Shown here piece after piece: positions 45,180-56,798 of a stretch of 64,000 nucleotides of DNA; the stretch's first letter is position 1; each line of letters begins with the position of its first letter. Position numbers and translations under genes: made by a program. This stretch comes from Caballeronia ptereochthonis. GTDB taxonomy: Bacteria > Pseudomonadota > Gammaproteobacteria > Burkholderiales > Burkholderiaceae. The notes beneath the pieces are model-generated. The model did not search any database, was not told the origin of the DNA, and saw only the letters and a program-made list of their open reading frames with translations. Location: NCBI RefSeq assembly GCF_001545075.1, contig NZ_FCOB02000036.1:1-64000 (forward strand), given 5' to 3'.

Positions 45180-45617
45180 CTAGTCAGGAGCAAATTCCGT
45201 GTCGAGGACCATCAACATCGGCCACGGACAGAGCCCCGGAAACGTATCGAAATCCATCCCCGTCTCGGCTTCCGCCTGATTCCGGGCCTTGGACCACACC
45301 AGGTCGATCCATTCTGCGTCATCGAAGTTGACCTTGAGGCTGGGCGCCTCACGCAATACGAACATGACTTCCTTTCGCTGCGTCCGTATCGTGTTCATCC
45401 CGCTCTTGCCACGCCGCTCCGGCTGATACCGCCACTTCAACAAATGCGCGAGCAATACCGACATTCTGCTCACCAGTTCCCGCTGCTCACTCTTGCCCAC
45501 GTCCTCGATTTCCTCAGCAATGTGCTCGATATCGATGGCCGCAAGCTTCCCTGCACGCAGCAGCGCGGCCTGTTCCCTGGCCCACGCCACCACGTCCTTC
45601 TCATACGGTGTTCCCAT
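45180..45617 (-). CDS. DUF29 family protein
   Basis: A 145-residue all-helical protein beginning MGTPYEKDVVAWAREQAALLRAGKLAAIDIEHIAEEIEDVGKSEQRELVSRMSVLLAHLLKWRYQPER when read in segments; it ends ETGMDFDTFPGLCPWP. This is the DUF29 pattern in full. The ATG at 45617 has GGGAG 7 bases upstream and matches where family members usually start; an in-frame ATG at 45683 would add 22 poorly conserved residues. DUF29 function is unknown, although members are common in cyanobacteria and Burkholderia and often lie near mobile DNA. It lies downstream of the DUF748 gene on the same strand. Confidence 0.88.
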   Translation of the reverse strand: MGTPYEKDVVAWAREQAALLRAGKLAAIDIEHIAEEIEDVGKSEQRELVSRMSVLLAHLLKWRYQPERRGKSGMNTIRTQRKEVMFVLREAPSLKVNFDDAEWIDLVWSKARNQAEAETGMDFDTFPGLCPWPMLMVLDTEFAPD

Positions 45618-45710
45618 CGGCTGACTCCCGTTCTCTTTCGGATTACCGGTGTCACCGATACTAGTTTTCGTTTCCCTGTTCATCCAGATCGTCCAGACGG
45701 CTAACGCGTT

Positions 45711-48700
45711 TCACTTCAACCCCAGGTCCACCCTGCTCCCCGCCCCCTTGTCCTTGATGTCGTCCGCATTCAGCTTCGGCGCGACGACGAAAATCCGCTT
45801 GCTGTCGATCTTCCCGTCGAAATACTCCTGCACCGCCTGCGCGCGCCGCTGCGCGAGATCGCGCAACGAACCTTGATCCACCGGCGCGTTCTGCGTCAGC
45901 GCGGCCTTCATGTCCGCGTCGGGCAGCGTCTTCGTCATGCCGATGAAGTTGGTCGGCTTCTTGAAGTCCGCCGACTTGTACACCTTCGTCAGATACTTGT
46001 CGTAGTCGGCGTCCGACACCTTGATCGTCGACCAGTCCACGTTCTCGCCATTGCTCGACATGTCGCGCACCTTCGCGCGCTTCACCTGGCTGTCCACCCA
46101 CGCGGAACGCAAGGCCGGCTCGTCCGTTTTCGGATCGACCCGGCCCATCACGTCCATGCTGACCGACGGCTTGTCCGCCAGCGCCTTCGCGATCGCGTCG
46201 AGCTTCTTCTGCGCGGCGTCGTTCAGATCGGCCGAACCCGCATTGAACTCGATGAAGTTGAGATCCTCGCCGCCCCCGCCGAACGCATGCGCGAGCAGCG
46301 TGAACGGCGCGGTCACCGCCTTCTGCACGAGGTTCAGAATCGCCTGCCATACGAGCCCGCCGATCGAGAACTGCGGATTGTCCAGCGACCCGGAAATCGG
46401 AATGTTCACGTCGATCTCGCCGCGCGAGTTCTTCAACAGCGACACCGCGAGCCGCACCGGCAGCTTCGTCGCCGTCGGATTGTCGATGTGATCGCCGAAT
46501 GTCAACTGATCGATGAACAAGTGATTGTTCGCGGTGAGCTTGTTGTCGGCGAGCATGTAGTGCAGATCGACGTTGAGCTTGCCCTTCGTGATCGGATAGC
46601 CCGCGTACTTCGCCGAATACGGCGTGAGATTCGTCAGCTCGACGCCGTGCGCGCTCGCCGTCAGATCGAGCGCGGGCTTGTCGATCAGCGGGTTGACCTG
46701 CCCCTTGATCGATACCGGCCCGTTCGCCGCGAGCTTCGCGGAAACGTCGACGGGCGCGGGCGTCGTCGAATGCGTTCCGAACGCGCCGATCGTGCCGTTG
46801 ATCGCGACGAGATTCGCCGTGTAATTCGGCTTGATGAAGTTGTCCGTGTACGTCACGCGGCCGTTTTGCAGCACCAGTTGCCCGAAGCGCATGTTGACCG
46901 GCGGCCCGGATTTTTCCGCGGTCTTCGCCGGCGCGGCGGGCGCGCTCGGGGCGGGCGGCGCGCCGGCCTCGGCCTTTTCGCGGGTCACGGGTTGCGTGGT
47001 GTCGCTGTCGTTCGCCACCACGCCCTTCAGGTTCAGCCTGCCTTGCGAATCGAGCAGCACGCGGCCGTAGAAGTTCGCGAAGGTCACGCGCGCCGCGTCG
47101 ACATCCGTGCCGCGCGCGTCGTAGCTCACCTTCACGCTGGTCAACCCGAGCAGCTTCCAGCCCGCGAAGCGGTCGTTGGTCGGCTTGTCGACCATGCGCA
47201 CGTCGGTGAGCGATACGTCGCCCTTGTACGACGCCGCAAGCGTCTTGCCGCTGCCCGACATCGCCACGTCGCCGTTCGCGTTCAGGCTGGCGCTCGCGAT
47301 CTCGACCTTGAGCTTGTCGCCGAAATACGGCTCGAACGCGGACGCATCGACCTGATCGCCCTTCACGTGCAACGCGAGCTTGAGCGGGCTCACCGTAACG
47401 CTGCCGCCGATCGCGAGCGCCCCCTTGCCGTTCAGCGTGAGCTTGCCGTCGACGGCGAGCGGCTTCGTGAGATCGTCGCTGAACTGCCGGACACTGACCG
47501 CGAGCGGCGCGACGCGCAGCTTGACGGGCCGCGCGGGCGTCTCGTCGACGACATTGGCGGATGCGTTGTCCAGCGAGATCTGTCCGATCTGGTAGCGCCA
47601 CGCCGGCCCCGCCTCCTGCGCCTTCTGAATCTTGCGCGTGGCGGTCTGCTCGGGCGCGGCCTCGTGCGGGCCGGCGAGCTCGGCGAGATCGATGCTGCCG
47701 TCCTTGCGGCGCGTCGCATCGAGCGCGAGGCCGCTCAGCTGCACGCTGTCGAGCGACGCGTTGCGCCCGGACACATCGACCTTCGCGATCTTCGCCGCCG
47801 CCGACGCGAGCTTGATCGGCGCGACGCCGTTCGCATTGGGCGCGAGCGTGAGGGAATCGAGCTTCACCTCGCCCGCGCCGACCTGCACGCCGCCGTCCGG
47901 CTTGCCCCAGTCGACCGAAACCGGCAGGTTCGCGCCGAGCGTGCCGCTCGTCACGCGCGCGGCCATCACGTTCGCGAGATACGGCTGCAACGGCGGCAGC
48001 GCGAGGGCGTTGAGCGCGAGCTTCGCGTCGGCCGTTTTCGCGGCGAGCGTCACGTTGCCGGATGCGTCGAGCGCGCCGCCCTTGTCGAACGCGGTCTTGA
48101 GCGTGTAGCGCGCGGGCGTCTTCGCGAGCGTCGAGAAACCGTCGAGCGTCACCGCGAGACCGGTCAACGCGCCTTTCACGCGCTGCTTGAGCAACTGGTC
48201 GTCGAGGGCGATCCTGCCGTCGCTGATGGCCAGATGGCGAATCGCCAGGTCGAGCGGCGGCGCTTCCTTCCTCGCATCGTCCTGCGCCTTGCTTCCTGCG
48301 GGCTTCGGCGGGGGACCCGCGAGCTTCTGCACGTTCAGCTCGCCCGCCGAATCGCGCGCGAGATGCACATCCGGATTCGACAGCGTCACTTCGTCGAGGT
48401 GATAGATGTCGCGCAGCGGCTCGGCATTCGCGATCTTCACATGCAGCGCGCGGGCGGCGACGAGCGGCGCGTTGCTCTTGTCGGTGACGGCGAGATCGGC
48501 GAGATCGGCGGTGCCGTCGATGCGGATCGTCGGCGTATCGCCCGCGATTGCGAAACGCACGTTGAGCTCCGTCGAAAGCTTGCCGCTTTTCACCGCGACG
48601 GGCACCGAGGCCGGCGCGTAGGACGCCATCTGCGGCACGTCGAGACCGTCGAGCGACAGCGCGATCTCCGATTCGCGCGACTGAGCGAACGGCTTCGTGC

Positions 48701-49400
48701 GGCCCTTCACGACGAGCGGCGAGCCGTCGATGCGCGCCTGTAACAGCGGCGTCACGAAGATATTGGTGGCGGACGGCAGCGTGGCGATGAACGGAATGCC
48801 GAGCGCGAAGCGGTCGATCACGTGCTTCGCCTTCAAAAGCCTGTCATCGAAGGTGATCTGGCCGTTCTCGAGACGGATGTTCGACACCGAGAAACGCGCG
48901 GGCTTGTCCGAAGGCGGCGACGAAGACTTCGAGAATTTCGCGATCAGATCGGAGAAATTGAATTGCTCGCCGTCGAAGCGTACGACGCTGATGCGCGGCG
49001 AATCGATCTTCAGTTCGTCGACGACCGGCGCGAGACGGAAGATCGACGCCCACGAGGTGCGCACGATGAGCCGCGACACATCGACGAAATCGGCCGAACT
49101 GCCCGGCGCCTTCGCGAGATTGGCCGGTGATTCGCCGATATGCACGCCATCGGCTTCGAAATCGAGCGTATAGGGATTGAGCGAGATGCGCCGGATCGTG
49201 ACGGGCCGGTCCAGTTGCTTCGCCAGTTGCTGCTCGGCGACATGGCGAATGACGGGCGGCGCCACGAAAAACCCGAGCAGGCCGATGACGAGGATCGCAA
49301 TCAGCAGGCCGATCGTGATGCGCCGCGTGCGCCGCGCGTGAATGACGCCGCGCAACGTTTGACCGGCGGAGGCAAGTGAAGACTTGGTGATGCTTGACAT
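45711..49400 (-). CDS. giant DUF748/AsmA-like envelope protein
   Basis: A 1229-residue protein starting MSSITKSSLASAGQTLRG. A single membrane anchor (ITIGLLIAILVIGLLGFFVAPPVI, residues about 28-51) is followed by VIRHVAEQQLAKQLDRPVTIRRISLNPYTLDFEADGVHI, the AsmA/DUF748 opening. About 950 residues of repeating beta-strand segments follow, typical of lipid-bridge proteins. A C-terminal part (NFIEFNAGSADLNDAAQKKLDAIAKAL, then LRDLAQRRAQAVQEYF and KRIFVVAPKL) is OmpA-like. It probably spans the periplasm from an inner-membrane anchor and helps build or maintain the outer membrane. A strong terminator of the preceding gene isolates its promoter. Confidence 0.88.
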   Translation of the reverse strand: MSSITKSSLASAGQTLRGVIHARRTRRITIGLLIAILVIGLLGFFVAPPVIRHVAEQQLAKQLDRPVTIRRISLNPYTLDFEADGVHIGESPANLAKAPGSSADFVDVSRLIVRTSWASIFRLAPVVDELKIDSPRISVVRFDGEQFNFSDLIAKFSKSSSPPSDKPARFSVSNIRLENGQITFDDRLLKAKHVIDRFALGIPFIATLPSATNIFVTPLLQARIDGSPLVVKGRTKPFAQSRESEIALSLDGLDVPQMASYAPASVPVAVKSGKLSTELNVRFAIAGDTPTIRIDGTADLADLAVTDKSNAPLVAARALHVKIANAEPLRDIYHLDEVTLSNPDVHLARDSAGELNVQKLAGPPPKPAGSKAQDDARKEAPPLDLAIRHLAISDGRIALDDQLLKQRVKGALTGLAVTLDGFSTLAKTPARYTLKTAFDKGGALDASGNVTLAAKTADAKLALNALALPPLQPYLANVMAARVTSGTLGANLPVSVDWGKPDGGVQVGAGEVKLDSLTLAPNANGVAPIKLASAAAKIAKVDVSGRNASLDSVQLSGLALDATRRKDGSIDLAELAGPHEAAPEQTATRKIQKAQEAGPAWRYQIGQISLDNASANVVDETPARPVKLRVAPLAVSVRQFSDDLTKPLAVDGKLTLNGKGALAIGGSVTVSPLKLALHVKGDQVDASAFEPYFGDKLKVEIASASLNANGDVAMSGSGKTLAASYKGDVSLTDVRMVDKPTNDRFAGWKLLGLTSVKVSYDARGTDVDAARVTFANFYGRVLLDSQGRLNLKGVVANDSDTTQPVTREKAEAGAPPAPSAPAAPAKTAEKSGPPVNMRFGQLVLQNGRVTYTDNFIKPNYTANLVAINGTIGAFGTHSTTPAPVDVSAKLAANGPVSIKGQVNPLIDKPALDLTASAHGVELTNLTPYSAKYAGYPITKGKLNVDLHYMLADNKLTANNHLFIDQLTFGDHIDNPTATKLPVRLAVSLLKNSRGEIDVNIPISGSLDNPQFSIGGLVWQAILNLVQKAVTAPFTLLAHAFGGGGEDLNFIEFNAGSADLNDAAQKKLDAIAKALADKPSVSMDVMGRVDPKTDEPALRSAWVDSQVKRAKVRDMSSNGENVDWSTIKVSDADYDKYLTKVYKSADFKKPTNFIGMTKTLPDADMKAALTQNAPVDQGSLRDLAQRRAQAVQEYFDGKIDSKRIFVVAPKLNADDIKDKGAGSRVDLGLK

Positions 49401-49513
49401 TCGATGCGCGGCGACGAGCCGCCCGTATAAGCGCCGCTCGAGCTCGCCGTCCCGGAGAGATGATGCCCGAGTATACGACGATGCGACGCGCAAACGTTGA
49501 CCAACACGTGCTT

Positions 49514-49555
49514 AAAAAACGCAAAGGCCGCGAAAAAATCGCGGCCTTTGCGTTT
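49514..49555 (-). terminator. Rho-independent terminator after the DUF1254/DUF1214 gene
   Basis: On the minus strand a perfect 17-bp stem (49517-49533 with 49539-49555, five-base loop) is followed by six T, 26 bases past the stop at 49582. It separates this gene from the DUF748 gene. Confidence 0.93.
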
Positions 49556-49581
49556 CGACTCATGGCTTGCCTGCGCCCGAT

Positions 49582-51045
49582 TTACCGACGCTCGACGGGC
49601 GGAGGCGCCCACGAGCCGTCGCTCGCCTGCGGCTTGGGCGCATAGAGGCGCATCGCGAGCTGGAATTCGCCTTCGGGTGCGGGCAGCCAGTTCGACCCGC
49701 GCGCGCGTCCCGGCGATTTCGCCGACACGATCACGTCGACGGAGCCGTCGCGGTTCTTCTTCAGACGATCGCGATCGGAGATCGACAGGCGCGGCAGCTT
49801 CGCGTCCGCGAGTGCGCCCTCCTTCGTGTACGCCGTGATCGTCCAGAAGCCGCGCACCGGCGGAAGCTGATCCGGCGTGAAATGCAGCGCGTACTGGTTT
49901 GCGCCGTTCAGCGCATGGCCTTCGCTGTCCACGCGCGCGACGGGCTTCACCTCGCCTTCCTTCGTGCTCGTGGCGGTCTGGCGGCGCGCGAGGTACGCGC
50001 GCAGCGTGTAGTCGGTGCCGTAGATGCCGACGCCGTCCCCGAACCAGGTCCAGCCGTTCTTCGTGATCGCGTTCGACGGCACCGTCGCGAGCCGCTCGCG
50101 CGCGTCGGCGAGACCGGAATCCAGGAGCGGCGCATCCGTCTTCCTGAACTGCACCGGCTCGCCGGGCTTCACGCCCAGGTCGGCGAGCTGGCTCATCGCG
50201 TGACTGTCGTCGGTGGCGGCGGGATTGTCGTCGAGCGAGCGGGCGAGGCGCGCAAAGAACGCGTTCGCATCGAGCGCCTCGGCCTGCGCGCCCGGCGACG
50301 CCGCGGACAGCGCGGCGGGCAGCGGCGGCACCGCGGGCTGTTTTGCGCCGTTGGCCGGCCACGCCCCGGCCACGACGGGCGTCGTATCGGAGACGGAGCC
50401 CTTCGCTGGCGTCAACGTGTCGATGCGCATCGCCGTTTGCAGCTTGCGCGCCTCGCGCACGTCGCGCGGACCGTTCACGCGCACGCGCACCGAGAGCCAC
50501 ACGTAGCGCGTGCGCGTCTCCACACGCGTGGCATTGTTCGGCAGCGTGCCCGTCCATCCCGCCGGCACGAAGGCGATCAGCTGCGCCTTCGGATACGGCG
50601 TCGTGTCGGCACTCGAGTAGAGTGCGTCGGTCCAGGCGTCGAACGCGCGGGCGTCGAGATAGCGTCCGCGCGGCGCCGCGGGCAGCGAGACGATCACCGG
50701 ATCGGCGGAAACGTCGAGCCAGGCCACCGACTCCAGCGTGTCGACGCTCGGCCAGCCCGACGCGCCGACCGGCGGCAGGGCCGTCGCATGACGGAACGTG
50801 TTGAGCGGCGCCTGCCCCGGCTGCCCCGCGCCACCGCTCGCGCGTTCGCGCGCGATGTCCGTGGCGACCAGCGGAAAACCGAACATATAGGCATCCGCGA
50901 CCTGATTCTTCACCCATCCGGTGCTGGTCGCCTTCACTTCGGGCGCCTTGGTGGCGCAGCCGGCCAGGATGACCATGCCCGAGAGGCTCGCGCTCATCCA
51001 GATGGCGGCGCTACGCGGTAACGTCCAGCGTCGGTTGTTCTTCAT
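49582..51045 (-). CDS. DUF1254/DUF1214 domain lipoprotein
   Basis: A 487-residue protein with a lipoprotein signal (MKNNRRWTLPRSAAIWMSASLSGMVILAGC; lipobox LAGC, Cys30). The N-terminal half is DUF1254 (AYMFGFPLVATDIARE, NTFRHATALPPVGASGWPSVDTLESVAWLDVSADPVIVSLP, RGRYLDARAFDAWTDAL). The C-terminal part is DUF1214 (GIYGTDYTLRAYLARRQ, YALHFTPDQLPPVRGFWTITAY, SNWLPAPEGEFQLAMRLYAPKPQASDGSWAPP). The pair is common in soil bacteria and its biochemical role is not settled. Single-gene unit with its own terminator. Confidence 0.9.
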   Translation of the reverse strand: MKNNRRWTLPRSAAIWMSASLSGMVILAGCATKAPEVKATSTGWVKNQVADAYMFGFPLVATDIARERASGGAGQPGQAPLNTFRHATALPPVGASGWPSVDTLESVAWLDVSADPVIVSLPAAPRGRYLDARAFDAWTDALYSSADTTPYPKAQLIAFVPAGWTGTLPNNATRVETRTRYVWLSVRVRVNGPRDVREARKLQTAMRIDTLTPAKGSVSDTTPVVAGAWPANGAKQPAVPPLPAALSAASPGAQAEALDANAFFARLARSLDDNPAATDDSHAMSQLADLGVKPGEPVQFRKTDAPLLDSGLADARERLATVPSNAITKNGWTWFGDGVGIYGTDYTLRAYLARRQTATSTKEGEVKPVARVDSEGHALNGANQYALHFTPDQLPPVRGFWTITAYTKEGALADAKLPRLSISDRDRLKKNRDGSVDVIVSAKSPGRARGSNWLPAPEGEFQLAMRLYAPKPQASDGSWAPPPVERR

Positions 51046-51412
51046 TCGAATTGAAATCCGGTTTTTCTCTTTCGAGTGGGTTCGCGCGCAATCCGAGACG
51101 GGACCTGATCGGGGAATCGCTCGCGGGCGGATTGCCGCATGGGGCTTCGCACGGCGTACCGCGAGCGCTATCTCGGAATTCGGGTTTTAACTTATCCGCT
51201 GACGATAGGCAAGACGAAGCGAGCAAAAGCGTTCGGGCATTCGGCAATTGCATCGAATGCCCGCGATCCGAGCGCATGACGCGCCGGCGTCGCCTCGCGT
51301 ACCATCATCGGCCGGCATGACGATGTCCAATTACGGGAGTCCCTCTGATGTACATGTCCGCCGCCCGCCGCACGGCCGATTTCGATATCGCACGACGCGC
51401 TCCATCCCGCCC

Positions 51413-51443
51413 TTGACCTTCCAAGCATTGGAAGGTCGATACT
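51413..51443 (+). promoter_or_regulatory. CueR/MerR-type copper-responsive promoter
   Basis: A -35 TTGACC (51413-51418) and a -10 GATACT (51438-51443) are 19 bases apart, the over-long spacing that defines MerR-family promoters. The dyad ACCTTCC...GGAAGGT (51416-51436) fills the spacer and matches the CueR operator. It is 66 bases upstream of the copper ATPase start. The rest of the 463-base gap (51046-51508) shows no gene with good support. Confidence 0.88.
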
Positions 51444-51508
51444 GCTCTTTGTCAGGGAATCGCGCGATCCGAAATTCGTGCCTCCCAGCCAGACCGGAAC
51501 GTTTCACC

Positions 51509-53758
<2,250 letters not shown>

Positions 53759-54199
53759 CGCGCGTCCCTTGCGGCGACGGTCGGCTCGGCGGCGACGCGC
53801 GCGGCGATATCCTCATCGAACGAGGCGGCTTTCGGCGCGCCGCTCGTATCGATGTGCATCATCATCTGCTCGCAGGCCGAGACGGGATCGGCGGCATCGC
53901 CTTCGAACATCTCCAGGTACAGATGGATGCGCTTCCTGTCGTGCCCGACGACCCGCGCTTCGACGCGCACCGCCGCGCCCTCCTTGATTTCGCGCAGATA
54001 GCTGATGTGCGCCTCGAGCGTGTAGAGCGTGCGCTGGCGCGCGCGGCGGCCGGCGTCGTCGAGACCGATGCGGTCCATGAACGCATCGGTCGCGAGGCTG
54101 TAGATCAGCATGTAGAACGCGTCGCGCAGATGGCCGTTGTAGTCGACCCATTCGGGCTTCACGGTGTCGCGGTAGATCGTGCTCATCTGCGCTCCTCGT

Positions 54200-55147
54200 T
54201 CAGTCTTCGATGCCGTGGCGGGCCTTGGCGGCCGCGATCGCCTCGATCACGCTCGCGATGCAGTCGTCGCGATACCGCTCCAGCTCCTTGATGCCGCGGC
54301 CGTTCGTCTGCCGCGCGGTGCCGTCCACCACGCGGTCGATGAGCTCGTCGGTCAGCGTCGGCGCGACGAGCTTCGTCCATGGCAGCTCGAGCGCCGGGCC
54401 GAACTGCTGCATGAAGTGTCGCATGCCCGCCTCGCCGCCCGCCAGCGTGTAGGTGAGGAACGTGCCCATGAACGACCAGCGGATGCCTGCGCCGTAGCGG
54501 ATCGCGTCGTCGATTTCGCCGGTCGTCGCGACGCCGTCGTTCACGAGATGCAGGGCCTCGCGCCACAGCGCTTCGAGCAGGCGATCCGCGATGAAGCCCG
54601 GCACTTCCTTTCTCACGCGCAGCGGCCGCATGCCGATGGATGAGTAGAAGCTCATCGCCGAATCGATGGCTTCGCCCGAGGTCTGCGCGCCGCCCAGCAC
54701 TTCGACGAGCGGCAGCAGATAAACCGGATTGAACGGATGCCCGACGACGCAGCGTTCCGGATTGACCGCGCGCGCATAGAAATCGCTCGGCAGAAGCCCG
54801 GACGTCGACGATGCGATGATCGCCTCCGGTTTCGCCGCGCGGCTCACGCGCTCGTGCAGCGCGAGCTTCAGTTCCTCGCGCTCGGGCGCGCTTTCCTGGA
54901 TGAAGTCCGCGCCGGCGACGCAATCCTCGACGCTCGCGACCACGCGCAGCCGCTCGGGCGACGCGCCCTGCGCCAGTCCGACGCGTTCGAGCGCCGGCCA
55001 CGCATTCGCGACGTTCGCGCGAAGCTGCGCCTCCGCGCCGGGCGCGGGGTCCCATGCGGTGACGTCGAGACCGTGCGCGAGCGCGCGCGCCACCCAGCCG
55101 CTGCCGATCACACCCGCGCCGAGCGCGGCGAATTGCTTGACTTGCAT
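54200..55147 (-). CDS. cdhA: L-carnitine 3-dehydrogenase
   Basis: A 315-residue 3-hydroxyacyl-CoA dehydrogenase-family protein: [24 protein letters not shown] (NAD site), [31 protein letters not shown], and catalytic-His region [18 protein letters not shown]. It matches carnitine dehydrogenases, which oxidise L-carnitine to 3-dehydrocarnitine. The frame continues upstream to 55579, but the family start [12 protein letters not shown] is the ATG at 55147, with GGAAC about 10 bases upstream. It lies between cdhC and cdhB in the expected operon. Confidence 0.9.
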   Translation of the reverse strand: MQVKQFAALGAGVIGSGWVARALAHGLDVTAWDPAPGAEAQLRANVANAWPALERVGLAQGASPERLRVVASVEDCVAGADFIQESAPEREELKLALHERVSRAAKPEAIIASSTSGLLPSDFYARAVNPERCVVGHPFNPVYLLPLVEVLGGAQTSGEAIDSAMSFYSSIGMRPLRVRKEVPGFIADRLLEALWREALHLVNDGVATTGEIDDAIRYGAGIRWSFMGTFLTYTLAGGEAGMRHFMQQFGPALELPWTKLVAPTLTDELIDRVVDGTARQTNGRGIKELERYRDDCIASVIEAIAAAKARHGIED

Positions 55148-55167
55148 GTCGTGATGTTCCTTTGAGT

Positions 55168-56097
55168 TCAAGCGAATTGTTCGAGCGCGCGCTTCTCCAG
55201 CAGGCGCTCGCCGCGCGGCGGCAGGCCGAGCTTCCTGCGTCCTTCGGCGGGCGTGAGTGCGCGGGCGCCGAGCCGTTCGATGATTTCCACCGCGCGCTGC
55301 ACGAGCGAGCCGTTCGTCGCATGCACGCCGCGATCGAGCCACAGGTTGTCCTCGAGGCCGACGCGCACGTGGCCGCCGAGCAGCATCGCTTGCGCGACCA
55401 TCGGCATCTGCATGCGGCCGATGCCGAAGCCGGCCCAATGTGCGCCGGGCGGCAGGTTGTCGACCATTGCCTTCATCGTGCCGGTGTCGGGCGGCGCGCC
55501 CCACGGAATGCCCATGCAGAGCTGGAAGAGCGGCGGCGCGTCGAGCAGGCCTTCTTTCAGCAATTGATTCGCGAACCACAGATGGCCTGTGTCGAAGATT
55601 TCCAGTTCGGGCTTCACGCCGAGTTCCTGGATGCGTTTTGCGCCGGCTCGCAACTGGGCGGGGGTCGAGACGTAGATGTAGTCGCCGTCGCCGAAATTGA
55701 GCGTGCCGCAGTCGAGGGTGCAGATTTCGGGCAGCAGTTCTTCGACGTGCGCGAGACGCGTCAGGCCGCCGACGAGGTCCGTGCCCTTGCCGAAGCGCAT
55801 CGGGTCTTCGCCCGGGCCGATTTCGAGGTCACCGCCCATGCCGGCGGTCAGGTTGATGATGACGTCGACGTCGGATGAGCGGATGCGGTCCACTACCTCG
55901 CGGTATAGCGCCGGGTTGCGGCTGGCTTTTCCGGTTTTTGGATCGCGGACGTGGCAGTGCGCGACGGTTGCGCCCGCGCGGGCCGCTTCTATCGCTGATT
56001 CTGCTATCTGCTTCGGCGTGGTCGGAATCGCTGGGTGCTTGCCGGTTGTGTCACCGGCGCCCGTTACCGCGCATGTCACTATTACTTCGTAGTTCAT
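55168..56097 (-). CDS. cdhC: 3-dehydrocarnitine cleavage enzyme (BKACE family)
   Basis: A 309-residue TIM-barrel protein starting [57 protein letters not shown] when read in segments; HCHVRD holds two metal-binding His. [11 protein letters not shown] and [15 protein letters not shown] are further BKACE (beta-keto acid cleavage) landmarks. It transfers 3-dehydrocarnitine plus acetyl-CoA to betainyl-CoA and acetoacetate. The frame extends to 56283 through repeat copy C, giving a false N-terminus; the true start is the ATG at 56097. First gene of the carnitine unit, 20 bases before cdhA. Confidence 0.9.
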   Translation of the reverse strand: MNYEVIVTCAVTGAGDTTGKHPAIPTTPKQIAESAIEAARAGATVAHCHVRDPKTGKASRNPALYREVVDRIRSSDVDVIINLTAGMGGDLEIGPGEDPMRFGKGTDLVGGLTRLAHVEELLPEICTLDCGTLNFGDGDYIYVSTPAQLRAGAKRIQELGVKPELEIFDTGHLWFANQLLKEGLLDAPPLFQLCMGIPWGAPPDTGTMKAMVDNLPPGAHWAGFGIGRMQMPMVAQAMLLGGHVRVGLEDNLWLDRGVHATNGSLVQRAVEIIERLGARALTPAEGRRKLGLPPRGERLLEKRALEQFA

Positions 56098-56158
56098 GGG
56101 TTTTCTCTTATCTAGGTTCTGGTTAGGGTTCCTGTTTGTTTTGTTCGCTTCTGCTTTC

Positions 56159-56415
56159 GTGAAATCCTGAATTCTTAGTGGTCTATTGGTGTTGCCCCTG
56201 TGCGGGGCGGCAGTCACTTTCTTTGCTGCTGCAAAGAAAGTAACCAAAGAAAGCAGCTTGAGCCCGGGCAGACTCGTCGTCATGGTTCGGCGTGGCCCAG
56301 CCCCTAAGTGTTGCCCTCAAAGGACTCACGCCGCTTGGCTCGCGCACGCTCTGCTCCATCGCACCACAAAACTGACTGGTTCAGCACCAAAAAAGCTCCG
56401 GCCCGCTGCGCGGCC
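56159..56415. repeat. dispersed repeat copy C
   Basis: About 257 bases in the same orientation as copy B, from GTGAAATCCTGAATTCTTAG to the CTCCGGCCCGCTGCGCG end. It keeps the GCCCCTGTGCGGGGC and CTTTCTTTGC-TGCT-GCAAAGAAAG hairpins. It begins 62 bases upstream of the cdhC start and therefore separates cdhC from whatever promoter lies beyond. Confidence 0.85.
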
Positions 56416-56504
56416 GAAGGGTTCATCGGGTCTGCCCGTGCTTCTTGGCTAACGCCTCCATCTCGCTGCATTCGCTAAAGATTGGTTTCCCTTGCAGACC
56501 CTGC

Positions 56505-56775
56505 GGCAGCGCGTAGCGCTGGGCCGGAACGCTTTGGGGCTGAACCAGCGCCTTTAAACTTCTAGCTCGGCAGACCGTGCGCGAACCACGGCGCGTTAGA
56601 CCTTCGAGGGCACTCTTTAGAGGCTGGGCCACTGCGAACCATGACGACGAGTCAATTTGAAGCACTCCGGGCCAAAGCTGCTTTCTTTGGTTACTTTCTT
56701 TGCAGCTGCAAAGAAAGTGACTGCCGCCCCGCACAGGGGCAACGCTAATAGACCACTAAGAGTTCAGGATTTCAC
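56505..56775. repeat. dispersed repeat copy D, inverted relative to copy C
   Basis: About 271 bases, reverse orientation: on the minus strand from GTGAAATCCTGAACTCTTAG (56775 downward) to the CCGGCCCAGCGCTACGCG end near 56505. It is more diverged from C than C is from B, but all internal hairpins are retained. C and D face each other across about 90 bases, making the whole 56159-56775 stretch a large imperfect inverted repeat between the regulator's 3' end and the cdh operon. Confidence 0.85.
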
Positions 56776-56798
56776 GAAAAAAGAAAACCCCAAGCCCC

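Noticed and set aside
51348-51416. 22-codon open frame with GGGAG before it, ahead of the copper promoter
   Set aside because: Too short to support without homologues; its stop codon overlaps the -35 of the CueR-type promoter, so it may be chance. Ribosome profiling would decide.
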